A stretch of DNA of 52,463 bases, from NCBI RefSeq assembly GCF_001885905.1, contig NZ_JXKM01000010.1, forward strand, positions 33,122-85,584, in the 5' to 3' direction. Below are positions 33,430-41,923 of the stretch, piece by piece. This stretch comes from Enterococcus devriesei. GTDB lineage: Bacteria; Bacillota; Bacilli; Lactobacillales; Enterococcaceae. How positions within the stretch are numbered: the first letter of the stretch is position 1; each line of letters begins with the position of its first letter. The notes below the pieces were generated by a model. The model was not told where the DNA came from. It did not search any database and saw only the letters and a program-made list of their open reading frames with translations. Both the position numbers and the translations under genes were made by a program.

Positions 33430-35154
33430 ATGTTACAATATATGCCCCAAAAGATGGGCTTAACTAAATATCTATTTTTCACTGGTAAAGGTGGCGTAGG
33501 GAAAACAACTACCGCTTGTGCGACAGCCACTTCTTTAGCACAAGATGGAAATAAAGTAATGCTGGTTAGTACAGATCCGGCCTCAAATCTACAAGACGTC
33601 TTTCAGACAACGTTGACTAATAAACCTACTCCAATAAATGGAATCAATAACTTAATGGTAGCTAATTTTGATCCGATCACGGCTGCTGACGATTACAAGG
33701 AGAGTGTTGTTGGGCCATACCGTGGCATACTTCCTGATAGTGCCCTTGTAAATATGGAAGAGCAATTGTCAGGGTCATGTACAGTAGAGATTGCAGCATT
33801 CAATGAGTTCGCAAACTTTCTAACTGATAAAGAAGTTGCAGAAAAATTTGACTATGTCATTTTTGATACGGCTCCAACAGGCCATACACTAAGAATGTTA
33901 CAGCTACCCTCTGCCTGGAATAATTTTCTTGACGAAAATACTACTGGCGTTTCTTGTTTAGGTCAATTATCAGGTTTAGGTGACAAGAAAAATATGTATG
34001 AAAAAGCAGTAGGAACTTTGGCTGATGAAAAACAGACAACGTTAATCTTAGTTACTCGACCACAAAAAGCACCTTTAGTTGAAGCAGAGCGAGCGTCTGA
34101 AGAATTATTAAAATTAGGAATTGAGAACCAAAAATTAGTCGTCAATGGTTTGCTAGAAGTATATGATGATGCTATTTCAGAGGAAATACACTCTGAACAA
34201 CAAAGTGACTTGAACAACATGCCTAAACCATTAACTAAATTTGAAGCATACTACATTCCTCTCCGACCTTACAATGTCACTGGGGTAGATAAGCTTCAAA
34301 TTTTATTGAACAATCAACAGCCTACTATCGTAGAACAGGAACAAGAAAGCGTTGATTTTCCTAATTTAGATTCAATAGTTAATGAGTTCATCCGAACAAA
34401 TAAGAAAATTATTTTTACGATGGGGAAAGGCGGTGTAGGAAAAACAACCGTTGCAATAAAAATTGCTGAAAAATTAGCGCAATCTGGAAAAAAAGTTCAT
34501 TTAGCTACAACTGATCCTGCTGATCATTTAAACTTATTTATTTCTAGTGATTTACCCATCTCAATCAGTCATATCGATGAGGAAAAGGAATTAGAAACAT
34601 ACAAAGAGGAAGTTCTTTCAAAAGCTCGTGAAACAATGAATGCAGATGATGTCGCTTATGTTGAAGAAGATCTTCGATCTCCTTGTACGCAAGAAATTGC
34701 TGTTTTCCGGGCATTTGCGGATATTGTAGACAAATCAGAAAATGAAATTGTTGTGATCGATACAGCCCCAACAGGTCATACATTACTTTTACTGGATTCT
34801 ACTCAAAGCTATGCAAAAGAAGTAGAAAGAAGTTCCGGAGAAGTTCCTGTTTCCATTCAAAAATTGTTACCTCGGCTTCAAAATGAAGAAGAAACTGAAG
34901 TGCTTATGGTCACATTACCAGAAACGACACCAGTCTATGAAACGATGCGTTTAGATGAAGATTTGGATCGTGCAAAAATCGCTCATACCTGGTGGTTAGT
35001 AAATCAAAGTATGTTTGCGGCTGATACACAAAATAAAGTATTAAAAGCACGTTCGTTCAATGAATTAGAATGGATAGAAAAAGTATCTGAACTATCAAAA
35101 GGAAAATTTGCTGTTGAAGAATGGCAACCGAACTTTAGCCCTTTAGGGGTATAA
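33430..35154 (+). CDS. arsA: Arsenite-activated ATPase ArsA
   Basis: This 574-aa protein has two tandem ATPase halves, each with a P-loop (FTGKGGVGKTT near residue 19; TMGKGGVGKTT near 335) and a DTAPTGHTL motif (near 155 and 445). It has the family length and energises the arsenite carrier. The ATG at 33430 follows AAGGAGGAG. It pairs with ArsD upstream and Acr3 downstream. ArsA with Acr3 rather than ArsB is a known alternative partnership. Confidence 0.93.
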   Translation: MLQYMPQKMGLTKYLFFTGKGGVGKTTTACATATSLAQDGNKVMLVSTDPASNLQDVFQTTLTNKPTPINGINNLMVANFDPITAADDYKESVVGPYRGILPDSALVNMEEQLSGSCTVEIAAFNEFANFLTDKEVAEKFDYVIFDTAPTGHTLRMLQLPSAWNNFLDENTTGVSCLGQLSGLGDKKNMYEKAVGTLADEKQTTLILVTRPQKAPLVEAERASEELLKLGIENQKLVVNGLLEVYDDAISEEIHSEQQSDLNNMPKPLTKFEAYYIPLRPYNVTGVDKLQILLNNQQPTIVEQEQESVDFPNLDSIVNEFIRTNKKIIFTMGKGGVGKTTVAIKIAEKLAQSGKKVHLATTDPADHLNLFISSDLPISISHIDEEKELETYKEEVLSKARETMNADDVAYVEEDLRSPCTQEIAVFRAFADIVDKSENEIVVIDTAPTGHTLLLLDSTQSYAKEVERSSGEVPVSIQKLLPRLQNEEETEVLMVTLPETTPVYETMRLDEDLDRAKIAHTWWLVNQSMFAADTQNKVLKARSFNELEWIEKVSELSKGKFAVEEWQPNFSPLGV

Positions 35155-35166
35155 TTTTTTGCCAAC

Positions 35167-35186
35167 ACATAGATGTGCATCTATGT
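35167..35186. promoter_or_regulatory. Internal ArsR-like operator between arsA and acr3
   Basis: ACATAGATG-TG-CATCTATGT is a perfect dyad in the gap between arsA and acr3 and matches the operator half-sites in the main ars promoter. It suggests a second, ArsR-controlled start for acr3-arsC. Confidence 0.7.
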
Positions 35187-35214
35187 ATTGATTTCTTAAT
35201 GATGGAGGATTCAA

Positions 35215-36297
35215 ATGAAAAAAAATGAAAATCAACAAGGATTGGGAATCTTTGAAAAATATCTAACTCTTTGGGTAATAATTTGTATGGCACTTGGCAT
35301 TTTAATTGGAAAGTTTCTACCGATAGTACCGGACACACTAAGTCAATTTGAGTATTATAATGTTTCTATTCCAACAGCCATTTTAATTTGGTTAATGATC
35401 TTTCCTATGATGTTAAAAATTGATTTTGGAAGTATCGTAAACGTGTCAAAAAAACCGAAAGGTCTGATCGTTACTTGTGTTACTAACTGGCTGATTAAAC
35501 CTTTTCCTATGTATGGTATTGCAGCCTTTTTCTTTTATGTTGTATTTAAGAGTTGGATTCCATTAGACTTGGCCAAAGAATATGTAGCCGGCGCTGTTAT
35601 ACTTGGCGCAGCTCCATGTACGGCAATGGTTTTTGTTTGGAGCCATTTAACTAAAGGAGATGCAGCGTATACGCTTGTTCAAGTTGCAGTAAATGATCTA
35701 ATCATTCTCGTGTTATTCGCACCAATCGTTGCCCTTTTATTAGGTGTAGATAACGTTGTGGTACCGATGGCTACATTAGTATTATCAACTATACTTTTTG
35801 TTGTAGTACCCTTACTTTTGGGCGTTATTACGCGGATCTTAATTATTAAAAATAAAGGTTTGGACTACTTTGAGAATGTCTTTTTAAAGAAATTTGATTC
35901 TGTAACGATCATAGGATTACTCCTTACACTGGTGATCATTTTTTCTTTCCAAGGGGAAAAAATCCTTGCTAACCCTCTTCATATTCTGTTGATTGCTGTA
36001 CCTTTAACAATTCAAACATTACTAATTTTTACGATTGCTTATACTTGGTCAAAACTTTGGAAATTACCTCATGATTTAGCGTCACCAGCGGGTATGATAG
36101 GTGCAAGTAATTTTTTTGAACTGGCTGTTGCAGTCTCCATTTCCTTATTTGGATTACAATCAGGTGCTACCTTAGCTACTGTCGTTGGCGTTTTAGTTGA
36201 AGTTCCTGTGATGTTACTCTTAGTTAAAGTGTCTAACAATACCAAAAAATGGTTTATGCAAAGCCCAGCAAATTTAACACATATTGGAGGGGAATAG
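35215..36297 (+). CDS. acr3: Arsenite efflux transporter Acr3
   Basis: This 360-aa, ten-helix membrane protein of the Acr3 (BASS-like) family has PMMLKIDFGSI, LGAAPCTAMVFVWSHLTKGDAAYT with the essential cysteine, and VAVNDLIIL. It exports As(III) and can associate with ArsA. The ATG follows ATGGAGG. A run-on into arsC is likely: the stop and the next ATG are 3 bases apart. Confidence 0.92.
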   Translation: MKKNENQQGLGIFEKYLTLWVIICMALGILIGKFLPIVPDTLSQFEYYNVSIPTAILIWLMIFPMMLKIDFGSIVNVSKKPKGLIVTCVTNWLIKPFPMYGIAAFFFYVVFKSWIPLDLAKEYVAGAVILGAAPCTAMVFVWSHLTKGDAAYTLVQVAVNDLIILVLFAPIVALLLGVDNVVVPMATLVLSTILFVVVPLLLGVITRILIIKNKGLDYFENVFLKKFDSVTIIGLLLTLVIIFSFQGEKILANPLHILLIAVPLTIQTLLIFTIAYTWSKLWKLPHDLASPAGMIGASNFFELAVAVSISLFGLQSGATLATVVGVLVEVPVMLLLVKVSNNTKKWFMQSPANLTHIGGE

Positions 36298-36300
36298 CAA

Positions 36301-36716
36301 TGAAAAAACTATACTTTTTGTGTACAGGGAACTCCTGCCGCAGCCAGATGGCTGAAGGTTATGCTCATAGTATTCTACCCAAATCAGCTTTCGAAGTCAG
36401 AAGTGCAGGTATTGAAACCCATGGATTGAATCCTAGAGCTGTAAAAGTAATGGCGGAAGATGGCGTGGATATTTCTAATCAAACGTCTGATCTAATAGAC
36501 ATGGATTATTTTAAGAATGCAGATTTGATCATTACTCTTTGTGGAGACTCAAAAGATAAGTGCCCTACCATTCCTAAAGGAGTTGTTCATGATCATTGGA
36601 ATTTACAAGATCCTGCACAAGCAATAGGAAGTGATCAGGATATTCTTTCTGAATTTAGGAAAACCAGAGATATAATTAAGAAAAAGATTCTTGAAATCAA
36701 TAGTCAGCATGATTAA
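36301..36716 (+). CDS. arsC: Thioredoxin-type arsenate reductase ArsC
   Basis: This 138-aa low-molecular-weight-phosphatase-fold protein has the P-loop CTGNSCRSQMAEG (Cys near residue 8) and the two redox cysteines in LITLCGDSKDKCP, the S. aureus pI258/B. subtilis ArsC triad. It reduces As(V) to As(III), which Acr3 then exports. The ATG at 36301 follows GGAGGGGAAT; an upstream in-frame ATG lies inside acr3 and is unlikely. Confidence 0.93.
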
Positions 36717-37241
36717 ATCTAGATATCATGATTCAAATTATATAAGGAAAAAATTACTGAAGAATATCACTTACAAATTATTGTTACGCCATATCTCTGT
36801 TCAATACAAGATTATGAGAAGACATTGCATAGATTCGATTGATTATGTATAAATAGATAACTACCTAGATAGTATTGTAAAGTGGTAAACGTTTTAATAT
36901 ACTTTTAACTGAAGACTACCATTGTGATATTTAGTTGGAGGTGAGAGGAATGTCTGTATTGCATCTATGACTATGAGTGTCTAACAAACTTAGAGGCTCT
37001 AAGAGAGTAAATGAATGCATTCCTTCACTTTTATCTTCTTTATTAATGTGAAAAAAATCACTTTCAGAAGATAAGTTTGGAGAAGCATACTACTTGGTAT
37101 GTTTCTTTTTTGCGTGCAAGATTATATGGGGTGTCTTCTATTTGGGATGGAACTGTTTTTCATTTGCTTCTTTGTCATATTGGATTAGAAAAAATTCTTG
37201 GCTGATTTGAATACTCAAATCACCATATCAGGGGGATTATA
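36717..37241 (+). other. Intergenic stretch between arsC and the rhodanese gene
   Basis: 525 bases without an intact gene. It contains a relic of a holin-like small toxin at 36950, a palindromic 17-mer (CTTAGAGGCTCTAAGAG, 36989-37005) that recurs at 38991-39007, and a terminator-like hairpin, AGAAGCATAC with GTATGTTTCT plus T5 (37081-37111). The rhodanese gene therefore probably has its own promoter. Confidence 0.55.
36950..36985 (+). pseudogene. Relic of holin-like type I toxin
   Basis: The sequence TTGGAGGTGAGAGGAATG then MSVL, with (after one frame change) ASMTMS, resembles the start of the small 'putative holin-like toxin' genes (MSV.EAL.LM) common in Enterococcus and Lactobacillus. The frame stops after six codons. 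Only the ribosome-binding region and the first codons survive. Confidence 0.35.
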
Positions 37242-38177
37242 ATGAAAAAATTGTTAGCAGTTTGTTTAATCGCGTTAAGTCTAGGAATCGCTGGTTGTGG
37301 GAACTCAAATAATGCGACAGATGACTCAGGACAAGAATCATCTAAGAAGGAAGAAGTTCGCTTCAAAGGAGACTACATTGTCGATGCAGATTATGTGAAG
37401 GATCATTTAGATGATATTATCCTAATCGATGCACGCGGTGAAGATGCGGCTAAAAAAGGGACTGTGAAAGAAGCTGTTCCAATGACATGGCAATATCTAT
37501 CGGATGTGGAGAATGGTGTTTCTGGTGATGAGAATTGGGGATTAGTATTAGAGCCTAAAAAGCTGGCTGAACGTCTAGGTGAGAAAGGAATTGCAAAGGA
37601 GAAAGAGGTTGTATTATTTGCTTCTGCTCAAGAAGGCTGGGGAGATGATGGTCGGATTGCATGGGAGCTTCTTGCTGCTGGATATAAAGATGTAAAAATG
37701 GTTGATGGAGGCTTCTCTGCACTTAAAGATGCCGGAGTTAAAACGAATAAAGGCGGTACAGAACTAAAACCTGTCGATGTTGAGATCGACTCAATTAATC
37801 AAGATCATATGATCAAAACAGATGAACTTAAGGCGGATTACGATGATTACAAAGTCGTAGATGTTCGTGAGGATAAAGAATACGATGGTGAAGTATTATA
37901 TGGTGAAGCAAAAGGTGGGCACCTTCCTGGCGCGATTCACGTGAAATATACTGATCTATTCAATAAAAATGGCACACTTAAAAGCAATGACCAATTAACT
38001 AAACTTTTTGAAGATGCTGGATTATCGAAAGATGATAAAATTGTCACTTACTGTACTGCGGGTATCCGTTCTGCTTATACACAATTGGTCATGGATATGT
38101 GCGGATTTAAAAATGTTAAGAATTATGATGGCTCATTTTATCGTTGGGCTAAAGTAGAAGATGTAGAAAAACAATGA
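37242..38177 (+). CDS. Lipoprotein with two rhodanese domains
   Basis: This 311-aa protein starts with a lipoprotein signal (MKKLLAVCLIALSLGIAGC, cleavage before Cys19), so it is exported and lipid-anchored. Two rhodanese domains follow. The first (residues about 45-170) has FASAQEGWGDDGR where the active cysteine should be, so it is probably inactive. The second (about 185-305) has VTYCTAGIRSAY with the catalytic Cys and a CRIGxR-like loop. Such sulfurtransferases move sulfane sulfur. The gene overlaps the next by 4 bases (ATGA). A link with arsenic detoxification is only contextual. Confidence 0.85.
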   Translation: MKKLLAVCLIALSLGIAGCGNSNNATDDSGQESSKKEEVRFKGDYIVDADYVKDHLDDIILIDARGEDAAKKGTVKEAVPMTWQYLSDVENGVSGDENWGLVLEPKKLAERLGEKGIAKEKEVVLFASAQEGWGDDGRIAWELLAAGYKDVKMVDGGFSALKDAGVKTNKGGTELKPVDVEIDSINQDHMIKTDELKADYDDYKVVDVREDKEYDGEVLYGEAKGGHLPGAIHVKYTDLFNKNGTLKSNDQLTKLFEDAGLSKDDKIVTYCTAGIRSAYTQLVMDMCGFKNVKNYDGSFYRWAKVEDVEKQ

Positions 38178-38881
38178 AAAAACTGAGTAAAAAACAAGTA
38201 GCTAGAATTATTCTAGTCTTATTGATAGTGATAGGTATCGTGTGTTTCCTATATGTTCCAGCTATTAAATCAAAGCTTACTCAGGTATTAATGCTGTTCC
38301 GATCTATGAGTGTGGAGAGTATCATTGGTTATATTAAATCATTTGGTGCATGGGCAATTCTGATTTCATTTCTACTAATGATGTTTCAATCCGTCATAGC
38401 TCCTCTGCCAGCATTTCTGATTACGTTCGCAAACGCAGCGATATTTGGCTGGTGGCAAGGTGCAATCCTTTCCTGGAGCAGCGCAATGGCTGGGGCGTTA
38501 CTGTGCTTCTACATTGCTCGAATTGCTGGAAGAGATTTTGTCGAGAAACTAAATAAAAATTTTTCATTGCAGAAATTAGATGAATATTTTGATCGTTATG
38601 GAGAACACACGATACTTGTTTGCCGATTGTTGCCCTTTATCTCATTTGATTTCATCAGTTATGCTGCTGGACTAACAGCGATCAAACCTATCCCCTTTCT
38701 AATTGCTACAGGATTGGGGCAGTTGCCAGCAACTATTGTCTACTCGTATGTTGGAAGTAATTTAACAGGTAACAGTCAAAAAATTATGTTTGGCTTACTG
38801 AGTATGTTTGCTTTGTTTATAGCAATTTATGTAATTAAACAAATCTATGGTGAAAGAATAAAAAAAGAATCTGCTAAATAA
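38174..38881 (+). CDS. TVP38/TMEM64 (DedA-like) membrane protein
   Basis: This 235-aa protein has about six hydrophobic segments and the SNARE-associated/VTT motif FANAAIFGWWQGAILSWSSAMAGALLCFYIARIAGRDF, then CRLLPFISFDFISYAAGLTAIKPIPFL. It is translationally coupled to the rhodanese lipoprotein (ATGA overlap). Rhodanese-TVP38 pairs are frequent and may import or export a sulfur- or metal-containing compound. A terminator follows at 38991-39037. Confidence 0.85.
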   Translation: MKKLSKKQVARIILVLLIVIGIVCFLYVPAIKSKLTQVLMLFRSMSVESIIGYIKSFGAWAILISFLLMMFQSVIAPLPAFLITFANAAIFGWWQGAILSWSSAMAGALLCFYIARIAGRDFVEKLNKNFSLQKLDEYFDRYGEHTILVCRLLPFISFDFISYAAGLTAIKPIPFLIATGLGQLPATIVYSYVGSNLTGNSQKIMFGLLSMFALFIAIYVIKQIYGERIKKESAK

Positions 38882-38941
38882 GTTTTGAAAATATTAGAGA
38901 GAAAGAATATCCAACTTCTTTATCTCTTTTTGATACTCTAT

Positions 38942-38974
38942 CGAATGTAACACAAACTGATTCTGTCACATTCG
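38942..38974. repeat. Inter-module palindromic site (copy D)
   Basis: CGAATGTAACACAAAC, a central T, then GATTCTGTCACATTCG: a palindrome with the same arms as copy C (32467-32500). It marks the right border of the arsenic/rhodanese module. Confidence 0.65.
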
Positions 38975-38990
38975 TTAAAATCGCTCCATC

Positions 38991-39037
38991 CTTAGAGGCT
39001 CTAAGAGGAAATCACTTTTCTTTTAGGGCCTTTTTTC
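38991..39037 (+). terminator. Terminator after the TVP38 gene
   Basis: GGCTCTAAGAGGAAA pairs with TTTTCTTTTAGGGCC (with wobble pairs), followed by T6. The left arm includes the 17-mer CTTAGAGGCTCTAAGAG that also occurs at 36989-37005. Confidence 0.75.
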
Positions 39038-39049
39038 TATAGCTTGTTT

Positions 39050-39092
39050 AAATGTGACTTATTATCTGCTATAATCATATTAAGTAACATTT
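39050..39092. promoter_or_regulatory. Dyad and promoter upstream of the tyrosine recombinase
   Basis: AAATGTGACTTA (39050-39061) and TAAGTAACATTT (39081-39092) are inverted arms around TATAAT (39070-39075). The arms resemble those of the inter-module palindromes (AATGTNAC). It may be both the promoter and a binding site for the recombinase that follows. Confidence 0.55.
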
Positions 39093-39107
39093 GAAAGGCG
39101 GCTAAAA

Positions 39108-39707
39108 ATGAAGAGCGTAGAACCGATTCGCGACAAAAAAAAGATCGATGCCATGAAAGCAATTTTGGCTTCCGGCAAATATGGGCAACGAAATTTGGTG
39201 CTTTTTTCGATCGGGATCAATACAGCGTATCGAATTTCCGATTTAAGACAGTTGAAATTAAGTGATGTGTTAGAAATTTCCCGTGGACGGGTGATTGTCA
39301 AAGAACGTCTGGCCATGAAGGAACAAAAAACAGCTAAACACAATTCGGTTTTCATTTCGAACAAATTACGAAAAGTGATTCTTGATTATGTTCAATCGGA
39401 ATTTCCTGACCAGCTGCAAGTACAAGACTTCAGTAATTATTTGTTTCCAAGTCGCAAAGGAGCAGATACGCCTTTGACCCGACAAAGCCTTTGGCGGATC
39501 ATCCATGAAGCAGGAACGGCGGTTGGTTTGAAAGAAATTGGTCCCCATTCGATGCGCAAGACCTTCGGCTATTTTTTGTACAAGCAAGGGACCAAAACAG
39601 AGATCATTCAGTCGCTGCTCAACCATTCTTCGCAACGGGAGACCTTACGCTATATTGGGATCACCCAGGAAGATAAGGATACCGCCGTAAAGAGTTTGGA
39701 TCTATGA
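39108..39707 (+). CDS. Compact tyrosine recombinase
   Basis: This 199-aa protein consists almost only of the catalytic domain. The residues R (NTAYRISDLRQL), K (MKEQKTAKHNSV), HxxR (GPHSMRKTFGYFLY), H (LLNHSSQ) and the Tyr nucleophile (ETLRYIGI) are all present. The N-terminal SAM-like core-binding domain of XerC/D-type enzymes is missing, as in several plasmid-borne short integrases. Start behind GAAAGGCGG. It may act on the AATGTNAC-type palindromes found between modules. Confidence 0.85.
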   Translation: MKSVEPIRDKKKIDAMKAILASGKYGQRNLVLFSIGINTAYRISDLRQLKLSDVLEISRGRVIVKERLAMKEQKTAKHNSVFISNKLRKVILDYVQSEFPDQLQVQDFSNYLFPSRKGADTPLTRQSLWRIIHEAGTAVGLKEIGPHSMRKTFGYFLYKQGTKTEIIQSLLNHSSQRETLRYIGITQEDKDTAVKSLDL

Positions 39708-39755
39708 CAGAATAATGCTCTATATAATAGAAGGAAAAATTCAAGAGGTGAGAAA

Positions 39756-40451
39756 ATGAACGAAGAAAAGCGTCCCAAATTTACTGATAGATACCACTTA
39801 TCTCGCAAAGAGTCTGTGTATTTATTGAAGAAAAACATTGTAGAACTGGTGTATAATGCGGGGAAATTTGAAGGATTGAATACAACACTATTACAAACAG
39901 AAGAGATTATTAAGTATAATCGGGCCAATAACGTGGCGGTAGACGATGTCCTGACCGTCGTTAACTTAAAAAGAGGCTTTGAAATGCTTTTAAACGACGT
40001 ACAGGAGCCTCTGTTAGAGACAAGTAAGCGGATTAATCGAATAGTTGCAGCGGAAGATGCCCTTTTTCCTGGTGAAATACGAACCGGCGGAGTAGAAGTA
40101 TCGACCATTCAAGGTAGATATGTGCCACCAATGTTAACTGAAGACGAGGTAAATAATCAATATGATGAGATAATGAATCAGGATATATCAGAAACTGAAA
40201 AAGCCCTGCGGCTGTTTCTATTTATTTCGAAAAATCAAATATTTTGGGACGGTAATAAAAGAACTGCATTGTTAACTGCTAATAAGATCATGTTTAGCCA
40301 AGGGCTAGGATTGTTATCCATTCCCGAAACAAAATTTGCAAAATTTAATGAACTGCTATCTATGTATTATAATAGCAACCAATCTAGTGATGAATCAAAA
40401 ATTTTATCATTTATGTATGAAGAATGTATTTATGGTATTCGTTATTTATAG
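39756..40451 (+). CDS. Fic-domain protein with altered active site
   Basis: This 231-aa protein starts behind AAGAGGTG, 48 bases after the recombinase gene. An N-terminal KFEGLNTTLLQTEEII resembles the inhibitory/first helix motif of class II-III Fic proteins. The core motif reads QIFWDGNKRTALL where HPFxxGN(G/K)R is expected, so the catalytic His is Gln, while DGNKR is kept. Fic proteins transfer AMP or other groups to proteins. This one may be inactive in AMP transfer, have another chemistry, or serve as a binding partner. Confidence 0.82.
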   Translation: MNEEKRPKFTDRYHLSRKESVYLLKKNIVELVYNAGKFEGLNTTLLQTEEIIKYNRANNVAVDDVLTVVNLKRGFEMLLNDVQEPLLETSKRINRIVAAEDALFPGEIRTGGVEVSTIQGRYVPPMLTEDEVNNQYDEIMNQDISETEKALRLFLFISKNQIFWDGNKRTALLTANKIMFSQGLGLLSIPETKFAKFNELLSMYYNSNQSSDESKILSFMYEECIYGIRYL

Positions 40452-40506
40452 TAAACAATGAAAAGGTTAGTAAATTGTAAAATCTAATCTATTCTTAGGA
40501 GGAAAT

Positions 40507-41442
40507 ATGGATAATAAAGCAGTAACGATAGTATACTCTTGGGACAATGAAGATCACGTTAAGTGGGTAAAAAAGCTTGCCATGGAATTAGAGAAACATA
40601 ATATACAAGTGACTTATGATCAAAATAGTCTTGAACTTGGCGATGATGTTAACCAATTTATGGAGCTAGCGGTAGATACTGCTAGTATTATTTTAGCCAT
40701 CTGTACAGAAAAATATAAGATGAAAATAGATAACCGTGAAGGTGGAAGTGGCTATGAAGGTAGAATGATAGCACAAATTATGAGAAATCATTCCGCCAAA
40801 ATAATTTCCATAACTAAAGACGGTTATAGTGATGATAAAATTCCAAGAGCTTTACAAGGAATATATAGTCTTAATTTAGAGGAAGATCTAGATAAACAAG
40901 GATTTGCTAATTTACTCCAAGTAATTTTAGGGTATAAAGTAGTTAAAAGTAAGGAAAAATTAGATCCTAGGAAAACTATAGCAGAGGCCCTTGATGTAGA
41001 TATAGATGATGTAAAGACAGATGAAGAATTAGCTTTGTCTGATATCAAAATTTTGAATATTATTTCTGAGGATGTCACATTACCTAAGATGGATGGCTCC
41101 CGTGGGTCAGCGCTATACAATATACCTTTTAAAATGAGTGAGATCCCAACAGATAGGTGGAATCAATATTTCATTCATTTCTGGAATAATCCATCAAAGT
41201 ACTCGTCAATGCATCGATCCAAAATTGCTTCTATTGAACGTGACGTAATATGGCTTAATGGAACTACGATCGAAGAAGTGAAGAACTATCATCGTGACAC
41301 GTTGATTCTTGCTGTAAATGAAGCAAATAATGCTTACAATAAGGAGATAGTAGAAAATGAAGAGAATCGTATACGAGATATAGATAAGAGAAATAAACTA
41401 AAAAAACATATTAATGATGAGATAAGAGATATTACATTCTGA
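40507..41442 (+). CDS. SEFIR/TIR-like domain protein (putative defence effector)
   Basis: This 311-aa protein has a SEFIR domain at residues about 1-140: VTIVYSWDNEDHVKWVKKLAMELEKHNI, TYDQNSLELGDDVNQFMELAV, AICTEKYKMKIDNREGGSGYEG. SEFIR and TIR domains in bacteria are linked to abortive infection by NAD+ loss. The C-terminal half (about 160-311; WNQYFIHFWNNPSKYSSMHRSKIASIERDVIWLNG) is an unknown domain, perhaps a sensor. Start behind AGGAGGAAAT. A strong terminator follows. It lies between the Fic-like gene and the retron-like locus. Confidence 0.82.
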   Translation: MDNKAVTIVYSWDNEDHVKWVKKLAMELEKHNIQVTYDQNSLELGDDVNQFMELAVDTASIILAICTEKYKMKIDNREGGSGYEGRMIAQIMRNHSAKIISITKDGYSDDKIPRALQGIYSLNLEEDLDKQGFANLLQVILGYKVVKSKEKLDPRKTIAEALDVDIDDVKTDEELALSDIKILNIISEDVTLPKMDGSRGSALYNIPFKMSEIPTDRWNQYFIHFWNNPSKYSSMHRSKIASIERDVIWLNGTTIEEVKNYHRDTLILAVNEANNAYNKEIVENEENRIRDIDKRNKLKKHINDEIRDITF

Positions 41443-41573
41443 TAATAATTTTATATGTCAAATATGATGAATTGAGTTCTTCCTAGACATATTTATATTA
41501 GATTTTGATTATTGTTAATAGAAATGATACAATTTTTTTATTTATATGAATAAATTGTAGAATAATAGATACC

Positions 41574-41614
41574 ATATACGATTAGCGAATTTAATTCGCT
41601 AATCGTATATTTTA
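41574..41614. terminator. 17-bp perfect hairpin after the SEFIR gene
   Basis: Arms 41574-41590 and 41594-41610 (containing CGATTAGCGAAT / ATTCGCTAATCG) are perfectly complementary with a 3-base loop and a short T run. It acts as a terminator between the SEFIR gene and the retron promoter. Confidence 0.85.
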
Positions 41615-41616
41615 AT

Positions 41617-41645
41617 TTGACTTTTAGTTGATTATTATTTATAAT
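41617..41645 (+). promoter_or_regulatory. Promoter of the retron-like locus
   Basis: TTGACT (41617-41622), 17-base spacer, TATAAT (41640-41645): close to the ideal housekeeping promoter. Transcription should begin near 41652, about 270 bases before the first open frame, so a long non-coding RNA is made. Confidence 0.85.
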
Positions 41646-41651
41646 GTATTT

Positions 41652-41914
41652 AGCATCCGAAGAAGAATATTATTCTTTTGGTCACTATCTTTCAAAAATT
41701 TAGGGCTTATATGCTCGAGGAGTATGATTTACAATACTCTAATAATTGAAACTGCTCGGATGATTCCCGAAGAAAATTAGGCTAAGCGGCATACCGCTTG
41801 CCGGGCTCCGAGGAAAGGCTCTCAGAGCCCGAAATAATTAATCAGGTAAATTCTATCTTTAACCAACTCCTTCTGACGAAAGGTAGCTTCTGCAACTCAG
41901 CTATCAGAAAGGAG
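41652..41914 (+). ncRNA. Structured RNA, candidate retron msr-msd
   Basis: A non-coding leader of about 260 nt upstream of a retron-type reverse transcriptase operon. Stems: CATCCGA (41654-41660) with TCGGATG (41756-41762) as a long-range closing helix; AGAAGAAT/ATTCTTTT (41661-41679); GAGTAT/ATACTC (41720-41739); AAGCGG-CATA-CCGCTT (41784-41799); CGGGCTC/GAGCCCG (41802-41831); and a large hairpin, CTCC-TTCTGA...TAGCT/AGCTA...TCAGAA-A-GGAG (41867-41914). Which stems are msr, msd and a1/a2 is not settled. An alternative long-range pair is AATTAATCAGG (41836-41846) with CCTGATTAATT (42091-42101). Confidence 0.6.
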
Positions 41915-41923
41915 ATTTTCAAA

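Noticed and set aside
39650..40108. 152-codon minus-strand frame across the recombinase/Fic junction
   Set aside because: It is antisense to two recognised genes, with no ribosome-binding site and no recognisable domain.
41798..41923. N-terminal extension of the small retron frame (TTG at 41798)
   Set aside because: The extension lies within perfect RNA hairpins and has no ribosome-binding site. The ATG at 41924 has one.
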